Shown here: positions 1 through 8,019 of the stretch, piece after piece
Numbering within the stretch: position 1 is the first letter of the stretch
Layout: every line of letters begins with the position of its first letter
Source: Limnohabitans kasalickyi
GTDB taxonomy: Bacteria > Pseudomonadota > Gammaproteobacteria > Burkholderiales > Burkholderiaceae_C
Length of the DNA stretch: 64,000 bases
Direction: 5' to 3'
NCBI GenBank assembly: GCA_965234325.1
Contig: OZ248407.1
Span: forward strand, 868,001 to 932,000
Program-made: the position numbers and the translations under genes
Notes under the pieces: model-generated
Databases searched by the model: none
What the model saw: only the letters and a program-made list of their open reading frames with translations
Told to the model about the DNA's origin: nothing

Positions 1-21
1 TTGCCGCGTTAATTTCTCATC

Positions 22-53
22 TTTACAAGCCTGAAACGGCTTGGTTCTAAAAT
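22..53 (+). promoter_or_regulatory. possible promoter of the mla operon
   Basis: A TAAAAT hexamer at 48-53 resembles a sigma-70 -10 box about 45 bases before the mlaF start. The best upstream hexamer, TTTACA at 22-27, lies 20 bases away, which is longer than the usual 16-18, so the pair is weak. The first 97 bases contain no other feature that I recognise. Confidence 0.2.
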
Positions 54-97
54 AGCAAGGGCTGGCCTGTTTTATCAATAGGTCAGCTTTTGTTTCT

Positions 98-931
98 ATG
101 ACTATCACTTCTTCCTTAAATACAAACCCTGACGCCTTGGTCGAACTGCGCGACATCCGCTTTGGCTATGGCGAGCGTGTCATCTTGGATGGCATCAGCT
201 TGACGGTGCCCCGCGGCAAAGTCACGGCCTTGATGGGCGCATCGGGCGGAGGCAAGACCACTGTGCTGCGCCTGATCGGCGGGCAATACCGCGCCCAGTC
301 CGGTAGTTTGACCTTTGACGGCCAAGAAATCGCCTCACTCGATCAAGCGGGTTTGTATGCCGTGCGCCGACGCATGGGGATGTTGTTTCAGTTTGGTGCG
401 TTGTTCACCGACTTGAGTGTGTTTGACAACGTGGCTTTCCCTTTGCGCGAGCACACCGACTTGAGCGAATCCATGGTTCGCGACATCGTGTTGATGAAGC
501 TCGAAGCTGTGGGCTTGCGTGGCGCCCGAGACTTGATGCCCAGCCAGGTGTCAGGCGGAATGGCACGACGCGTGGCTTTGGCCCGCGCCATGGCCCTCGA
601 TCCGCAATTGGTGATGTATGACGAGCCCTTTGCGGGTTTGGACCCCATTTCTCTCGGCACCGCTGCCCGTTTGATTCGCCAACTCAACGACACACTGGGT
701 TTGACCAGCGTGATCGTGTCGCACGATTTGGACGAAACCTTCCACATCGCCGACCAAGTGATCGTGCTGGCCAACGGCAAGATTGCCGCGCAAGGTACGC
801 CCGATGAAGTGCGCCACAGCACCGATCCGTTGGTGAAGCAGTTTGTCAGCGCAGCGCCCGATGGCCCTGTGCGCTTTCACTACCCAGGTCCGTCGGTGGC
901 GCAAGACTTTGGCGTGGAAGGCAAGGCATGA
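98..931 (+). CDS. mlaF: MlaF, ATPase of the Mla lipid ABC transporter
   Basis: This 277-residue cytoplasmic ATPase powers the MlaFEDB inner-membrane complex, which moves phospholipids between the inner membrane and the periplasmic carrier MlaC. All ABC signatures are visible: Walker A GASGGGKTT near 47-55, the Q-loop glutamine near 98, signature VSGGM near 151-155, Walker B MYDEPFAGLD near 173-182 and the switch histidine in VSHD near 207-210. The length suits the family. The stop overlaps the mlaE start in an ATGA arrangement, so the two are probably translationally coupled. It opens a six-gene mla operon. No strong ribosome binding site precedes the chosen ATG. Assignment is firm from motifs plus context. 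Confidence 0.96.
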   Translation: MTITSSLNTNPDALVELRDIRFGYGERVILDGISLTVPRGKVTALMGASGGGKTTVLRLIGGQYRAQSGSLTFDGQEIASLDQAGLYAVRRRMGMLFQFGALFTDLSVFDNVAFPLREHTDLSESMVRDIVLMKLEAVGLRGARDLMPSQVSGGMARRVALARAMALDPQLVMYDEPFAGLDPISLGTAARLIRQLNDTLGLTSVIVSHDLDETFHIADQVIVLANGKIAAQGTPDEVRHSTDPLVKQFVSAAPDGPVRFHYPGPSVAQDFGVEGKA

Positions 932-1704
932 AATTCGTCGCCAATTTAGGGTTTGTAATTCGTTGTTACCTGGCGGATTTGGGCCAAGCAACCCGCTTAT
1001 TCATTCGTTTGGTGTCCTTGTTCGGCAGCAACATGCGCCGCTTTGGGCTGGTGCGCGATCAGGTGCATTTTTTGGGTAATTACTCGTTGGCCATCATTGG
1101 GGTCTCTGGCTTGTTTGTTGGGTTTGTGCTCAGCTTACAGGGCTACTACACCTTGCAACGTTACGGTTCATCTGAGGCTTTGGGCTTGTTGGTGGCGTTG
1201 AGTTTGGTGCGTGAACTCGGGCCCGTGGTGAGTGCTTTGTTGTTTGCGGGGCGTGCGGGCACGTCCCTGACTGCCGAAATCGGTTTGATGAAAGCCGGTG
1301 AGCAACTCAGCGCGATGGACTTGATGGCTGTCGACCCCGTGCAACGCATCTTGGGGCCTCGTTTTTGGGGCGGCATCATCGCGTTGCCTTTGCTCTCCGC
1401 CGTGTTCAGCGCGGTAGGTATTTTGGGGGGCTGGGTGGTGGCCGTGTTGATGATTGGCGTCGATGCAGGCTCATTTTGGAGCCAGATGCAAGGCGGCGTT
1501 GACGTTTGGAAAGACGTGGGCAACGGCGTCATCAAAAGCGTGGTGTTTGGTGTCACGGTCACGTTTGTGGCCTTGCTGCAAGGTTATGAAGCGCAGCCCA
1601 CGCCCGAAGGCGTGTCGCGTGCGACCACCCGCACGGTGGTGGTGGCCTCGTTGGCCGTGTTGGGTTTGGACTTTGTCCTCACAGCCCTGATGTTCAGTAT
1701 TTGA
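928..1704 (+). CDS. mlaE: MlaE, permease of the Mla lipid transporter
   Basis: This 258-residue integral membrane protein is the permease of the MlaFEDB complex. It has several hydrophobic segments (near 52-70, 88-106, 148-178, 200-217 and 236-257) and the conserved MlaE-family stretch GRAGTSLTAEIG near 108-119, followed by the loop GYEAQPTPEGVS near 219-230. The start ATG overlaps the mlaF stop by four bases, and a good AAGAAGGA ribosome site after its own stop leads into mlaD. Family, order and length all agree with the call. Confidence 0.96.
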   Translation: MKFVANLGFVIRCYLADLGQATRLFIRLVSLFGSNMRRFGLVRDQVHFLGNYSLAIIGVSGLFVGFVLSLQGYYTLQRYGSSEALGLLVALSLVRELGPVVSALLFAGRAGTSLTAEIGLMKAGEQLSAMDLMAVDPVQRILGPRFWGGIIALPLLSAVFSAVGILGGWVVAVLMIGVDAGSFWSQMQGGVDVWKDVGNGVIKSVVFGVTVTFVALLQGYEAQPTPEGVSRATTRTVVVASLAVLGLDFVLTALMFSI

Positions 1705-1719
1705 GAAAGAAGGAACGCA

Positions 1720-2199
1720 ATGCAACGCTCCAAAAATGATGTGTGGGTGGGTTTGTTTGTGCTGCTGGGCGCAGCAGCTATTTTGTTTTTGGCCTTGAAG
1801 TCGGCCAACTTGTTGAGTCTGAATTTTCAGTCCACGTACAAAGTCAGCGCACGCTTTGACAACATTGGCGGCTTAAAGCGTCAAGCGGCGGTCAAAAGTG
1901 CCGGCGTGGTGGTGGGCCGTGTTGAGTCGGTCACCTTCGATGACAAGACTTTCCAAGCCACGGTCAACATGAACCTGCAAAGCCAGTTCCAGTTCCCCAA
2001 GGACAGCAACCTCAAAATCTTGACCAGCGGTTTGCTGGGCGAGCAATACATCGGCATTGAGGCCGGTGCTGAGGCACAAAACTTGGCCAATGGTGACCGA
2101 ATTGCCACCACACAATCCGCGGTGGTGTTGGAAAACTTGATCAGCCAATTCTTGTTCAGCAAAGCGGCGGAGCCCGCACCGAAAGAAGGTGCCAAATGA
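1720..2199 (+). CDS. mlaD: MlaD, MCE-domain lipid-binding subunit
   Basis: This 159-residue protein is anchored by one N-terminal membrane helix (about 8-27) and exposes an MCE domain (about 36-115) to the periplasm. MCE subunits form hexameric rings that receive lipid from or hand lipid to MlaC. Typical MCE features are the VSARFDNIGGLK region and LTSGLLGEQYIGIE near the domain end. Compared with E. coli MlaD the C-terminal tail is short, ending in a charged stretch. The stop overlaps the mlaA start as ATGA. It is preceded by a clear AAGGA ribosome site. Confidence 0.95.
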   Translation: MQRSKNDVWVGLFVLLGAAAILFLALKSANLLSLNFQSTYKVSARFDNIGGLKRQAAVKSAGVVVGRVESVTFDDKTFQATVNMNLQSQFQFPKDSNLKILTSGLLGEQYIGIEAGAEAQNLANGDRIATTQSAVVLENLISQFLFSKAAEPAPKEGAK

Positions 2200-2948
2200 A
2201 CGCAGTCGAACTTTTGCGCAGCATGAAGCTTGCGTTTGTGGTGGCTTTGACCGCATTGGCAACCGGTTGTGCGACAGGCCCAAACGCCAACCCCAAAGAT
2301 CCTTTAGAGCCGATGAACCGCAGTATTTCGCGCTTCAACGACACGTTGGATGACAACGTCTTGAAACCGGTGGCCACGGGCTACCGCGATTACACGCCTG
2401 ACTTGGTTCAAACGGGTGTGCGCAATGTGTTCAACAACCTGTCCGACATCTCGTCCACGGTGAACAATGGTTTGCAATTGAAAGGGCGTCAGACGGCTTC
2501 GTCTTTCATGCGCGTTGTGGTGAACACAACGTTTGGCATTTATGGCATTTTTGACGTCGCGACTGCCATTAAGTTGGAGCGCTATCCCGAGGACTTCGGC
2601 CAGACCTTGGGGTTCTGGGGCGTCGGCAGTGGTCCTTATGTGGTTTTGCCACTTTTAGGACCTTCGACCGTGCGTGACACCGTCGGTTTGCCTGTGGACT
2701 ATTCTTTCGATCCCATCAGCAATTTAGACGACGCCAAAATTCGTACTGGCGCCCAAGGTTTGCGCATTGTGGACAAGCGCGCCGGTTACTTGGCCGCTGG
2801 CAACATGCTGGATGAAGCATCCATCGACAAGTACGCGTTCTTGCGCGACGCCTATTTGCAACGCCGTCGCTCGCTCATTCATGATGGCAATCCGCCTGAT
2901 GAAGACACGCCCGACTTGAGCCAACAGTCTCCCCCGTCAGCCCGATGA
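2196..2948 (+). CDS. mlaA: MlaA (VacJ), outer-membrane lipoprotein of the Mla system
   Basis: This 250-residue lipoprotein acts at the outer membrane, where MlaA removes phospholipids from the outer leaflet and passes them to MlaC. A lipoprotein signal is visible, with lipobox LATGC placing the acylated cysteine at residue 25, followed by the family hallmark DPLEPMNRSI near 35-44 and GFWGVGSGPYVVLP in the middle. In E. coli mlaA lies apart from mlaFEDCB; here it sits inside the operon between mlaD and mlaC. The start at 2196 overlaps the mlaD stop (ATGA) and has GAAGG upstream. A later ATG at 2223 would also give a working signal, so the first nine residues are not certain. Confidence 0.95.
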   Translation: MNAVELLRSMKLAFVVALTALATGCATGPNANPKDPLEPMNRSISRFNDTLDDNVLKPVATGYRDYTPDLVQTGVRNVFNNLSDISSTVNNGLQLKGRQTASSFMRVVVNTTFGIYGIFDVATAIKLERYPEDFGQTLGFWGVGSGPYVVLPLLGPSTVRDTVGLPVDYSFDPISNLDDAKIRTGAQGLRIVDKRAGYLAAGNMLDEASIDKYAFLRDAYLQRRRSLIHDGNPPDEDTPDLSQQSPPSAR

Positions 2949-2988
2949 GGCTGTGCCGCGTTAGAGATACCTCGAAGCTTCGAATTTG

Positions 2989-3666
2989 ATGACTATGAAT
3001 TGCTTGAATCTTTCTTTGAACACCCGTCGCGCTCTCGTGCGCGCGTTGTCGTCCGGCCTGTTGGCTGCGACCTTTGGCTTGACTTCGGGCGTGGCCCTTG
3101 CGGCGCCCGAGGCCCCCGACGTTTTTATCAAACGTTTGACCACCGAGTTGCTGGACATCGTGAAAGCCGATAAGACCATTCTGTCGGGCGATGTGACCAA
3201 GATCGGTGTGTTGGTGGACCAACGCGTCATGCCGCATGTCAATTTCCAGCGCATGACCTCCTCGGCGGTTGGCCCAGGCTGGCGTCAAGCCACCCCTGAT
3301 CAGCAAAAGCGCTTGCAAGAAGAGTTCAAAGCTTTGTTGGTGCGCACCTATGCGGGCGCGGTGAGCCAAATCAACAACCAAACCATTGTGGTGAAACCCT
3401 TGCGCGCAGCGGCTGACGACGTTGAAGTGATTGTGCGCACAGAGGTACACGGTAAAGGTGACCCACTGCAACTCGACTACCGCGTTGAAAAGTCGGCGGA
3501 TGCCCCCTCTGGCTGGCGCATTTACAACCTCAATGTGATGGGTGTGTGGTTGGTCGAAAACTACCGCAGTCAGTTTGCGCAAGAGATCAATGCCAAGGGC
3601 GTCGATGGCTTGATCGCCAGCTTGGTTGAGCGCAACAAGGCCAATGCCCGCGTGGTGCCGAAATAA
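2989..3666 (+). CDS. mlaC: MlaC, periplasmic phospholipid carrier
   Basis: This is the soluble periplasmic shuttle of the Mla pathway (Ttg2D/MlaC family), about 225 residues. An N-terminal signal peptide with an arginine-containing n-region and a hydrophobic core ends near ALAAPEAPD. The mature part shows the family pattern with MPHVNFQRMTSSAVG and WRIYNLNVMGVWLVENYR near the C-terminus. I chose ATG 2989; a TTG three bases upstream and an ATG at 2995 are alternatives and change only a few residues. It lies 40 bases after mlaA and three bases before mlaB. Confidence 0.94.
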   Translation: MTMNCLNLSLNTRRALVRALSSGLLAATFGLTSGVALAAPEAPDVFIKRLTTELLDIVKADKTILSGDVTKIGVLVDQRVMPHVNFQRMTSSAVGPGWRQATPDQQKRLQEEFKALLVRTYAGAVSQINNQTIVVKPLRAAADDVEVIVRTEVHGKGDPLQLDYRVEKSADAPSGWRIYNLNVMGVWLVENYRSQFAQEINAKGVDGLIASLVERNKANARVVPK

Positions 3667-3669
3667 ACC

Positions 3670-3942
3670 ATGTCAATCTGTTTACCTGCCCTGGTCATGC
3701 AAGCCCAAGCCCAGTCGGTCTCCGATGGCTTGGTGGCCGCCCTCTGCGCGCAAGTTACTCAAGGCCGCGAAGCTGTGTTGGACGCGTCGGCGCTGCAGCA
3801 ATTCGATTCGTCGGCATTGGCCGTGGTCTTGGCCTGTCGGCGTGCCGTGCTGGGGCTGGGTGGCGTCTTTCGTGTGACCGGACTTCCAGAGCGTGCCCAG
3901 GCTTTGGCCAAGGTTTACGGTGTCACGGCGCTGATCGTTTAA
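3670..3942 (+). CDS. mlaB: MlaB, STAS-domain subunit of the Mla transporter
   Basis: This 90-residue single-domain STAS protein should be MlaB, the small cytoplasmic partner that binds MlaF and stabilises or activates the MlaFEDB complex. The STAS core motif is seen in LDASALQQFDSSALAVVL, where the DSSAL segment is the conserved turn. It directly follows mlaC with a three-base gap, as expected for the last gene of the operon. Sequence conservation in this family is low, so position contributes much of the confidence. Confidence 0.88.
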   Translation: MSICLPALVMQAQAQSVSDGLVAALCAQVTQGREAVLDASALQQFDSSALAVVLACRRAVLGLGGVFRVTGLPERAQALAKVYGVTALIV

Positions 3943-4024
3943 CTGCTTGGTGTGCCGCCTCTGCGGTCATTCGTGGCGCTAACCAGTGAGGGCATTGGCA
4001 AGGCCTTAAAATCAAAGGCTACTT

Positions 4025-4942
4025 ATGTCCGCTATTTCTTTTCAATCCGTATCCAAGACGTTTGCAACTGCCCGAGGACCTTTTCAGGCCTTGGACGGGG
4101 TGAGCTTTGACATCGCGCCGGGCGAGTTTTTTGGTCTTTTAGGACCCAACGGCGCAGGCAAGACAACGCTCATCAGCATCTTGGCCGGTTTGGCCAAGGC
4201 CACCTCTGGCGCCATCTTGGTTCAGGGCGTGGATGTGGCCAAACAATCGGCGCAAGCGCGGCGTTTGCTGGGCGTGGTGCCGCAGGAGTTGGTGTTCGAT
4301 CCGTTTTTCAACGTGCGTGAGGCGCTGAAATTTCAATCGGGCTACTTCGGCGTCAAGCACAACGACGCTTGGATTGACGAACTTTTGCACAGCCTCGGCC
4401 TGGCCGACAAAGCCCACCACAACATGCGCCAACTGTCGGGCGGCATGAAGCGCCGTATGTTGGTGGCGCAAGCTTTGGTGCACAAACCGCCGGTCATCGT
4501 GCTCGACGAGCCGACCGCTGGGGTGGATGTGGAGCTGCGTCAAACCCTTTGGCAATTCATCGCCAAACTCAACCGCGAAGGCAGCACTGTGTTGCTGACC
4601 ACGCACTATTTGGAAGAGGCAGAGGCACTTTGCAACCGTATCGCCATGCTTAAGAACGGCAAGGTTGTCGCTTTGGACAGCACGACCGAGCTGTTGAAAG
4701 CTGCGTCGAGCAACGTCTTGCGCTTCAAGTTGGATGCTGAGTTGCCGCCTGAGTTGGCGGCCAAAGCACGGGTGACTGGGCGCATTGTTCAATTTCCTGC
4801 CAACGATGCGGCAGAGATTGAGCTGTATTTGGCCGCCGTACGGCAAGCGGGCTTGAAGGCCGAAGATGTCGAAATTCGCAAAGCCGATTTGGAAGATGTC
4901 TTCCTCGACGTGATGCACCAACACGAAGAGGCGCGCACATGA
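4025..4942 (+). CDS. ABC-2 type exporter ATP-binding protein (YadG-like)
   Basis: This 305-residue ATPase has Walker A GPNGAGKTT near 40-48, signature LSGG at 137-140, Walker B VLDEPTAGVD near 159-168 and an H-loop TTHYLEEAE. The C-terminal part of about 80 residues is typical of ATPases paired with ABC-2 permeases (YadG/CcmA-like). The permease gene follows with an ATGA overlap, so the two make an exporter. Its substrate is unknown; the YadGH family is poorly characterised. It lies between mlaB and ibaG, so envelope function is a guess from location only. A TAAAAT at 4007-4012 may be a -10 box, but I see no matching -35. Confidence 0.9.
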   Translation: MSAISFQSVSKTFATARGPFQALDGVSFDIAPGEFFGLLGPNGAGKTTLISILAGLAKATSGAILVQGVDVAKQSAQARRLLGVVPQELVFDPFFNVREALKFQSGYFGVKHNDAWIDELLHSLGLADKAHHNMRQLSGGMKRRMLVAQALVHKPPVIVLDEPTAGVDVELRQTLWQFIAKLNREGSTVLLTTHYLEEAEALCNRIAMLKNGKVVALDSTTELLKAASSNVLRFKLDAELPPELAAKARVTGRIVQFPANDAAEIELYLAAVRQAGLKAEDVEIRKADLEDVFLDVMHQHEEART

Positions 4943-5721
4943 TGACCGGTTGGAGGGCTCTTTTTTACAAAGAGGTATTGCGCTTTTGGAAGGTGGGTTT
5001 CCAAACGGTGGCGGCGCCTGTGTTGACGGCGGTGATGTATTTGATGATTTTTGGCCATGTGCTGGAGTCGCATGTGCAGGTGTATGCCGGCGTCAGCTAC
5101 ACCGCCTTTTTAATTCCGGGACTGGTGATGATGAGCGTGTTGCAAAACGCGTTTGCCAATAGCTCGTCGTCCATGGTGCAAAGCAAGATCATGGGTAATT
5201 TGGTGTTTTTGTTGCTCACACCCTTGTCGCACTGGAATTGGTTTTTTGCCTACGCGCTGTCAGCCATGGTGCGTGGCTTGTTGGTCGGCTTGGGGGTGTT
5301 GCTGGCGGGTGTGCTGTTTGTGTGGCAGTCGTCGGTGTTGAGCTTTTCTTTGCTCCCTGCACAGCCCTTGTGGGTGATTGTTTTTGCGGTGGCCGGGGCC
5401 TTCTTGCTGGGAACCCTTGGCTTAATTGCGGGCTTGTGGGCCGACAAGTTTGACCAAATGGCCGCCTTCCAAAACTTCATCATCATGCCGATGACGTTTT
5501 TGAGCGGCGTGTTTTATTCCATCCATTCATTGCCCAGCTTCTGGCAAAGCGTGAGCCACCTCAACCCGTTTTTCTACATGATCGACGGCTTTCGCTACGG
5601 CTTTTTTGGCCAAAGCGATGTGTCGCCTTGGTTGAGCTTGGGCGTGGTGGGTGTGTGCCTGTGTGGTGTGTCCGTGGTGGCGCTGCATTTGCTGCGCACG
5701 GGTTACAAAATTCGCGGATAA
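4939..5721 (+). CDS. ABC-2 type exporter permease (YadH-like)
   Basis: This 260-residue membrane protein is the permease partner of the preceding ATPase. Hydrophobic segments appear near 23-40, 55-75, 100-130, 145-170, 172-195 and 230-250, consistent with six helices of the ABC-2 family. The segment MTFLSGVFYSIHSLP with FWQSVSHLNPFFYMIDGFRY is the conserved ABC-2 signature region near the last two helices. Start and upstream stop overlap by four bases. The transported substrate cannot be read from the sequence. Confidence 0.9.
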   Translation: MMTGWRALFYKEVLRFWKVGFQTVAAPVLTAVMYLMIFGHVLESHVQVYAGVSYTAFLIPGLVMMSVLQNAFANSSSSMVQSKIMGNLVFLLLTPLSHWNWFFAYALSAMVRGLLVGLGVLLAGVLFVWQSSVLSFSLLPAQPLWVIVFAVAGAFLLGTLGLIAGLWADKFDQMAAFQNFIIMPMTFLSGVFYSIHSLPSFWQSVSHLNPFFYMIDGFRYGFFGQSDVSPWLSLGVVGVCLCGVSVVALHLLRTGYKIRG

Positions 5722-5732
5722 AGAAAGCTCGC

Positions 5733-5996
5733 ATGACAGCACAAGAATTACAAGCATTGATCGCCGCAGGTTTGCCCTGCGAGCACCTGCAAGTCGAGGG
5801 CGATGGTCGCCATTGGTACGCTACCTTGGTCTCGCCTGAGTTTGAGGGTAAGCGCCTGATTCAACGCCACCAACGCGTCTATGCCACCTTGGGTGACAAA
5901 ATGAAAACCGATGAGGTGCATGCTTTGTCGATGAAAACCTACTCGCCTACAGAATGGTTGGCTTTGGGCAGCCAAGCCTCTGACACCGCGCACTGA
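5733..5996 (+). CDS. ibaG: IbaG, BolA-family protein
   Basis: This 87-residue BolA/IbaG-family protein has the usual GDGRHWYATLVSPEF core and the C-terminal MKTDEVHALSMKTYSP signature. BolA proteins pair with monothiol CGFS glutaredoxins to hold a [2Fe-2S] cluster, with histidines and a loop residue as ligands. A matching CGFS glutaredoxin is encoded elsewhere in this window at 44915-45232. The ibaG-murA pairing downstream of mla genes is widely conserved in proteobacteria. I take the start as ATG 5733; an in-frame upstream extension overlaps the permease gene and adds residues unlike the family. Confidence 0.93.
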   Translation: MTAQELQALIAAGLPCEHLQVEGDGRHWYATLVSPEFEGKRLIQRHQRVYATLGDKMKTDEVHALSMKTYSPTEWLALGSQASDTAH

Positions 5997-6028
5997 GCCC
6001 CATGTGGCTTGCGCTTGAAAACTAATTT

Positions 6029-7306
6029 ATGGACAAACTTTTAATTCGCGGCGGCCGTTCATTGAACGGCGAAGTGCTGATTTCAGGCGCTAAAAATGCG
6101 GCCTTGCCCGAACTGTGCGCGGCCTTGTTGACCGACCAGCCTGTGACGCTGCACAACGTGCCGCAGTTGCAAGACGTGGCCACCATGCTCAAGCTCATCC
6201 GCAACATGGGTGTGACGGCTGAGCGCGCAGACGACGGCACAGTCAGCTTAGACGCCGGTGGTTTGAACAACCCCGAAGCTCCTTACGAGTTGGTGAAAAC
6301 CATGCGTGCTTCGGTGCTGGCGCTTGGGCCCTTGTTGGCCCGTTTTGGCCATGCCAAGGTGTCGTTGCCCGGCGGTTGTGCCATTGGTTCTCGCCCTGTC
6401 GATCAGCACTTGAAAGGCTTGCAAGCCATGGGTGCCCAGATCGACGTGGAGCACGGCTACATGTTGGCCAAATTGGCCGGTGGTCGCACACGCCTCAAAG
6501 GCGCGCGCATTGCCACCGACATGGTCACGGTCACCGGCACCGAAAACTTCCTCATGGCTGCGGCTTTGGCCGATGGCGAAACCGTGCTCGAAAACGCTGC
6601 GCAAGAGCCCGAAATTCCAGACTTGGCCGAGATGTTGATTGCCATGGGCGCGAAGATTGAAGGCCATGGCAGCAGCCGCATCCACATTCAAGGCGTCGAG
6701 CGCTTGCACGGTTGCACGCACAAGGTGGTGGCCGACCGCATTGAAGCTGGCACGTTCTTGTGCGCGGTGGCCGCGACGGGGGGTGATGTGTTTTTGCGTC
6801 ACGCCCGCGCCGACCATTTGGACGCGGTGATCGACAAGCTGCGCGATGCAGGTGCTGTGGTCACAGCCAACGAAGACGGCATTCGCATTCAAGGCACAGC
6901 GCCCGCGTTTGCGCATCTCAAAGCGCAAAACTTCCGCACGACCGAATACCCAGGTTTCCCCACCGACATGCAAGCGCAGTTCATGGTGTTGAACGCGATT
7001 GCCAAGGGTGCATCGAAGGTGACGGAAACGATTTTTGAAAACCGCTTCATGCACGTCAACGAGTTGGTACGCTTGGGCGCGCACATTCAAATCGACGGCA
7101 AAGTGGCGGTGCTTGAAGGCGTGCAAAAACTCTCGGGCGCCACCGTCATGGCCACCGACTTGCGGGCGTCTGCTTCTTTGGTGATCGCGGGTTTGGTGGC
7201 CGATGGCGAAACCTTGGTGGACCGCATTTACCACTTGGACCGTGGCTACGACAAGATGGAAGCCAAGTTGCGCGCTATTGGTGCTGATATCGAAAGAGTG
7301 AAATGA
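6029..7306 (+). CDS. murA: MurA, UDP-GlcNAc 1-carboxyvinyltransferase
   Basis: This 425-residue enzyme transfers enolpyruvate from PEP to UDP-N-acetylglucosamine, the first committed step of peptidoglycan synthesis. The N-terminal GGRSLNGEVLISGAKNAALP holds the conserved KN pair, and the catalytic loop SLPGGCAIGSRP places the reactive cysteine at 117. A cysteine here predicts fosfomycin sensitivity of the enzyme, since Asp variants are the resistant ones. Length is normal. The stop overlaps the hisG start by ATGA, so murA is joined to the histidine genes. Confidence 0.97.
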   Translation: MDKLLIRGGRSLNGEVLISGAKNAALPELCAALLTDQPVTLHNVPQLQDVATMLKLIRNMGVTAERADDGTVSLDAGGLNNPEAPYELVKTMRASVLALGPLLARFGHAKVSLPGGCAIGSRPVDQHLKGLQAMGAQIDVEHGYMLAKLAGGRTRLKGARIATDMVTVTGTENFLMAAALADGETVLENAAQEPEIPDLAEMLIAMGAKIEGHGSSRIHIQGVERLHGCTHKVVADRIEAGTFLCAVAATGGDVFLRHARADHLDAVIDKLRDAGAVVTANEDGIRIQGTAPAFAHLKAQNFRTTEYPGFPTDMQAQFMVLNAIAKGASKVTETIFENRFMHVNELVRLGAHIQIDGKVAVLEGVQKLSGATVMATDLRASASLVIAGLVADGETLVDRIYHLDRGYDKMEAKLRAIGADIERVK

Positions 7307-7995
7307 ACGGTAACGAAAAAAATACCATGCTGACCTTGGCGCTCTCCAAGGGCCGCATCTTTGATGAAACCATGCCGCTGCTCAAAGCCGCAGGCATTGA
7401 GGTGCTCGAAGACCCAGAAAAATCTCGCAAGCTCATCTTGCCCACCAACCTCGCCCATGTGCGCGTGGTCTTGGTGCGTGCGTCGGATGTGCCCACGTAT
7501 GTGCAATATGGCGGCGCTGATTTGGGCGTGACGGGTCTTGACACGCTGATTGAACATGGCGGTGGCGTGGCAGGTGGTGTGGCCACCACGGGTCTGTACC
7601 AGCCGCTCGATTTGCAAATCGCCAAATGCCGCATGAGCGTGGCTGTGCGTTCCGACTTCGACTACGCGGCCATGGTGAAGCAAGGCGCGCGCTTGAAAGT
7701 AGCCACCAAGTACACCACCATCGCGCGTGACTTCTTCGCCACCAAAGGCGTGCACGTCGATTTGGTCAAGCTCTACGGCTCCATGGAATTGGCCCCACTC
7801 ACCGGCTTGGCCGATGCCATCGTGGACTTGGTGTCGACCGGCAACACGCTCAAAGCCAACCACTTGGTGGAAGTCGAACGCATCATGGACATCAGCTCTC
7901 GTTTGGTGGTCAACCAAGCCGCTTTGAAGATGAAGCAGGCCGACATTCGCCGCCTCATCGATGCCTTTTCTGCCGCTCTGTCGGCTGGTAAATAA
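7303..7995 (+). CDS. hisG: HisG, ATP phosphoribosyltransferase, short form
   Basis: HisG condenses ATP with PRPP in the first step of histidine synthesis. The protein is about 230 residues and ends soon after the catalytic domain (VDLVSTGNTLKANHLVE), so it lacks the C-terminal ACT-like regulatory domain of long HisG. Short HisG needs the HisS-like subunit HisZ, which is not in this window. The first ATG at 7303 overlaps the murA stop; an in-frame ATG at 7327 (MLTLALSKGRIF) gives the start most relatives use, so eight N-terminal residues are doubtful. Confidence 0.96.
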   Translation: MNGNEKNTMLTLALSKGRIFDETMPLLKAAGIEVLEDPEKSRKLILPTNLAHVRVVLVRASDVPTYVQYGGADLGVTGLDTLIEHGGGVAGGVATTGLYQPLDLQIAKCRMSVAVRSDFDYAAMVKQGARLKVATKYTTIARDFFATKGVHVDLVKLYGSMELAPLTGLADAIVDLVSTGNTLKANHLVEVERIMDISSRLVVNQAALKMKQADIRRLIDAFSAALSAGK

Positions 7996-8019
7996 CCTCT
8001 CACCACACACGTACACAAG

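Noticed and set aside
3943..4024. Promoter between mlaB and the ABC exporter (TTGGCA and TAAAAT)
   Set aside because: The two hexamers are only six bases apart and the -10 is close to the start codon, so they cannot form a normal sigma-70 promoter pair.
7001..7330. Histidine attenuator or leader peptide before hisG
   Set aside because: hisG overlaps the murA stop, so there is no leader, and no run of histidine codons or terminator hairpin occurs before it.
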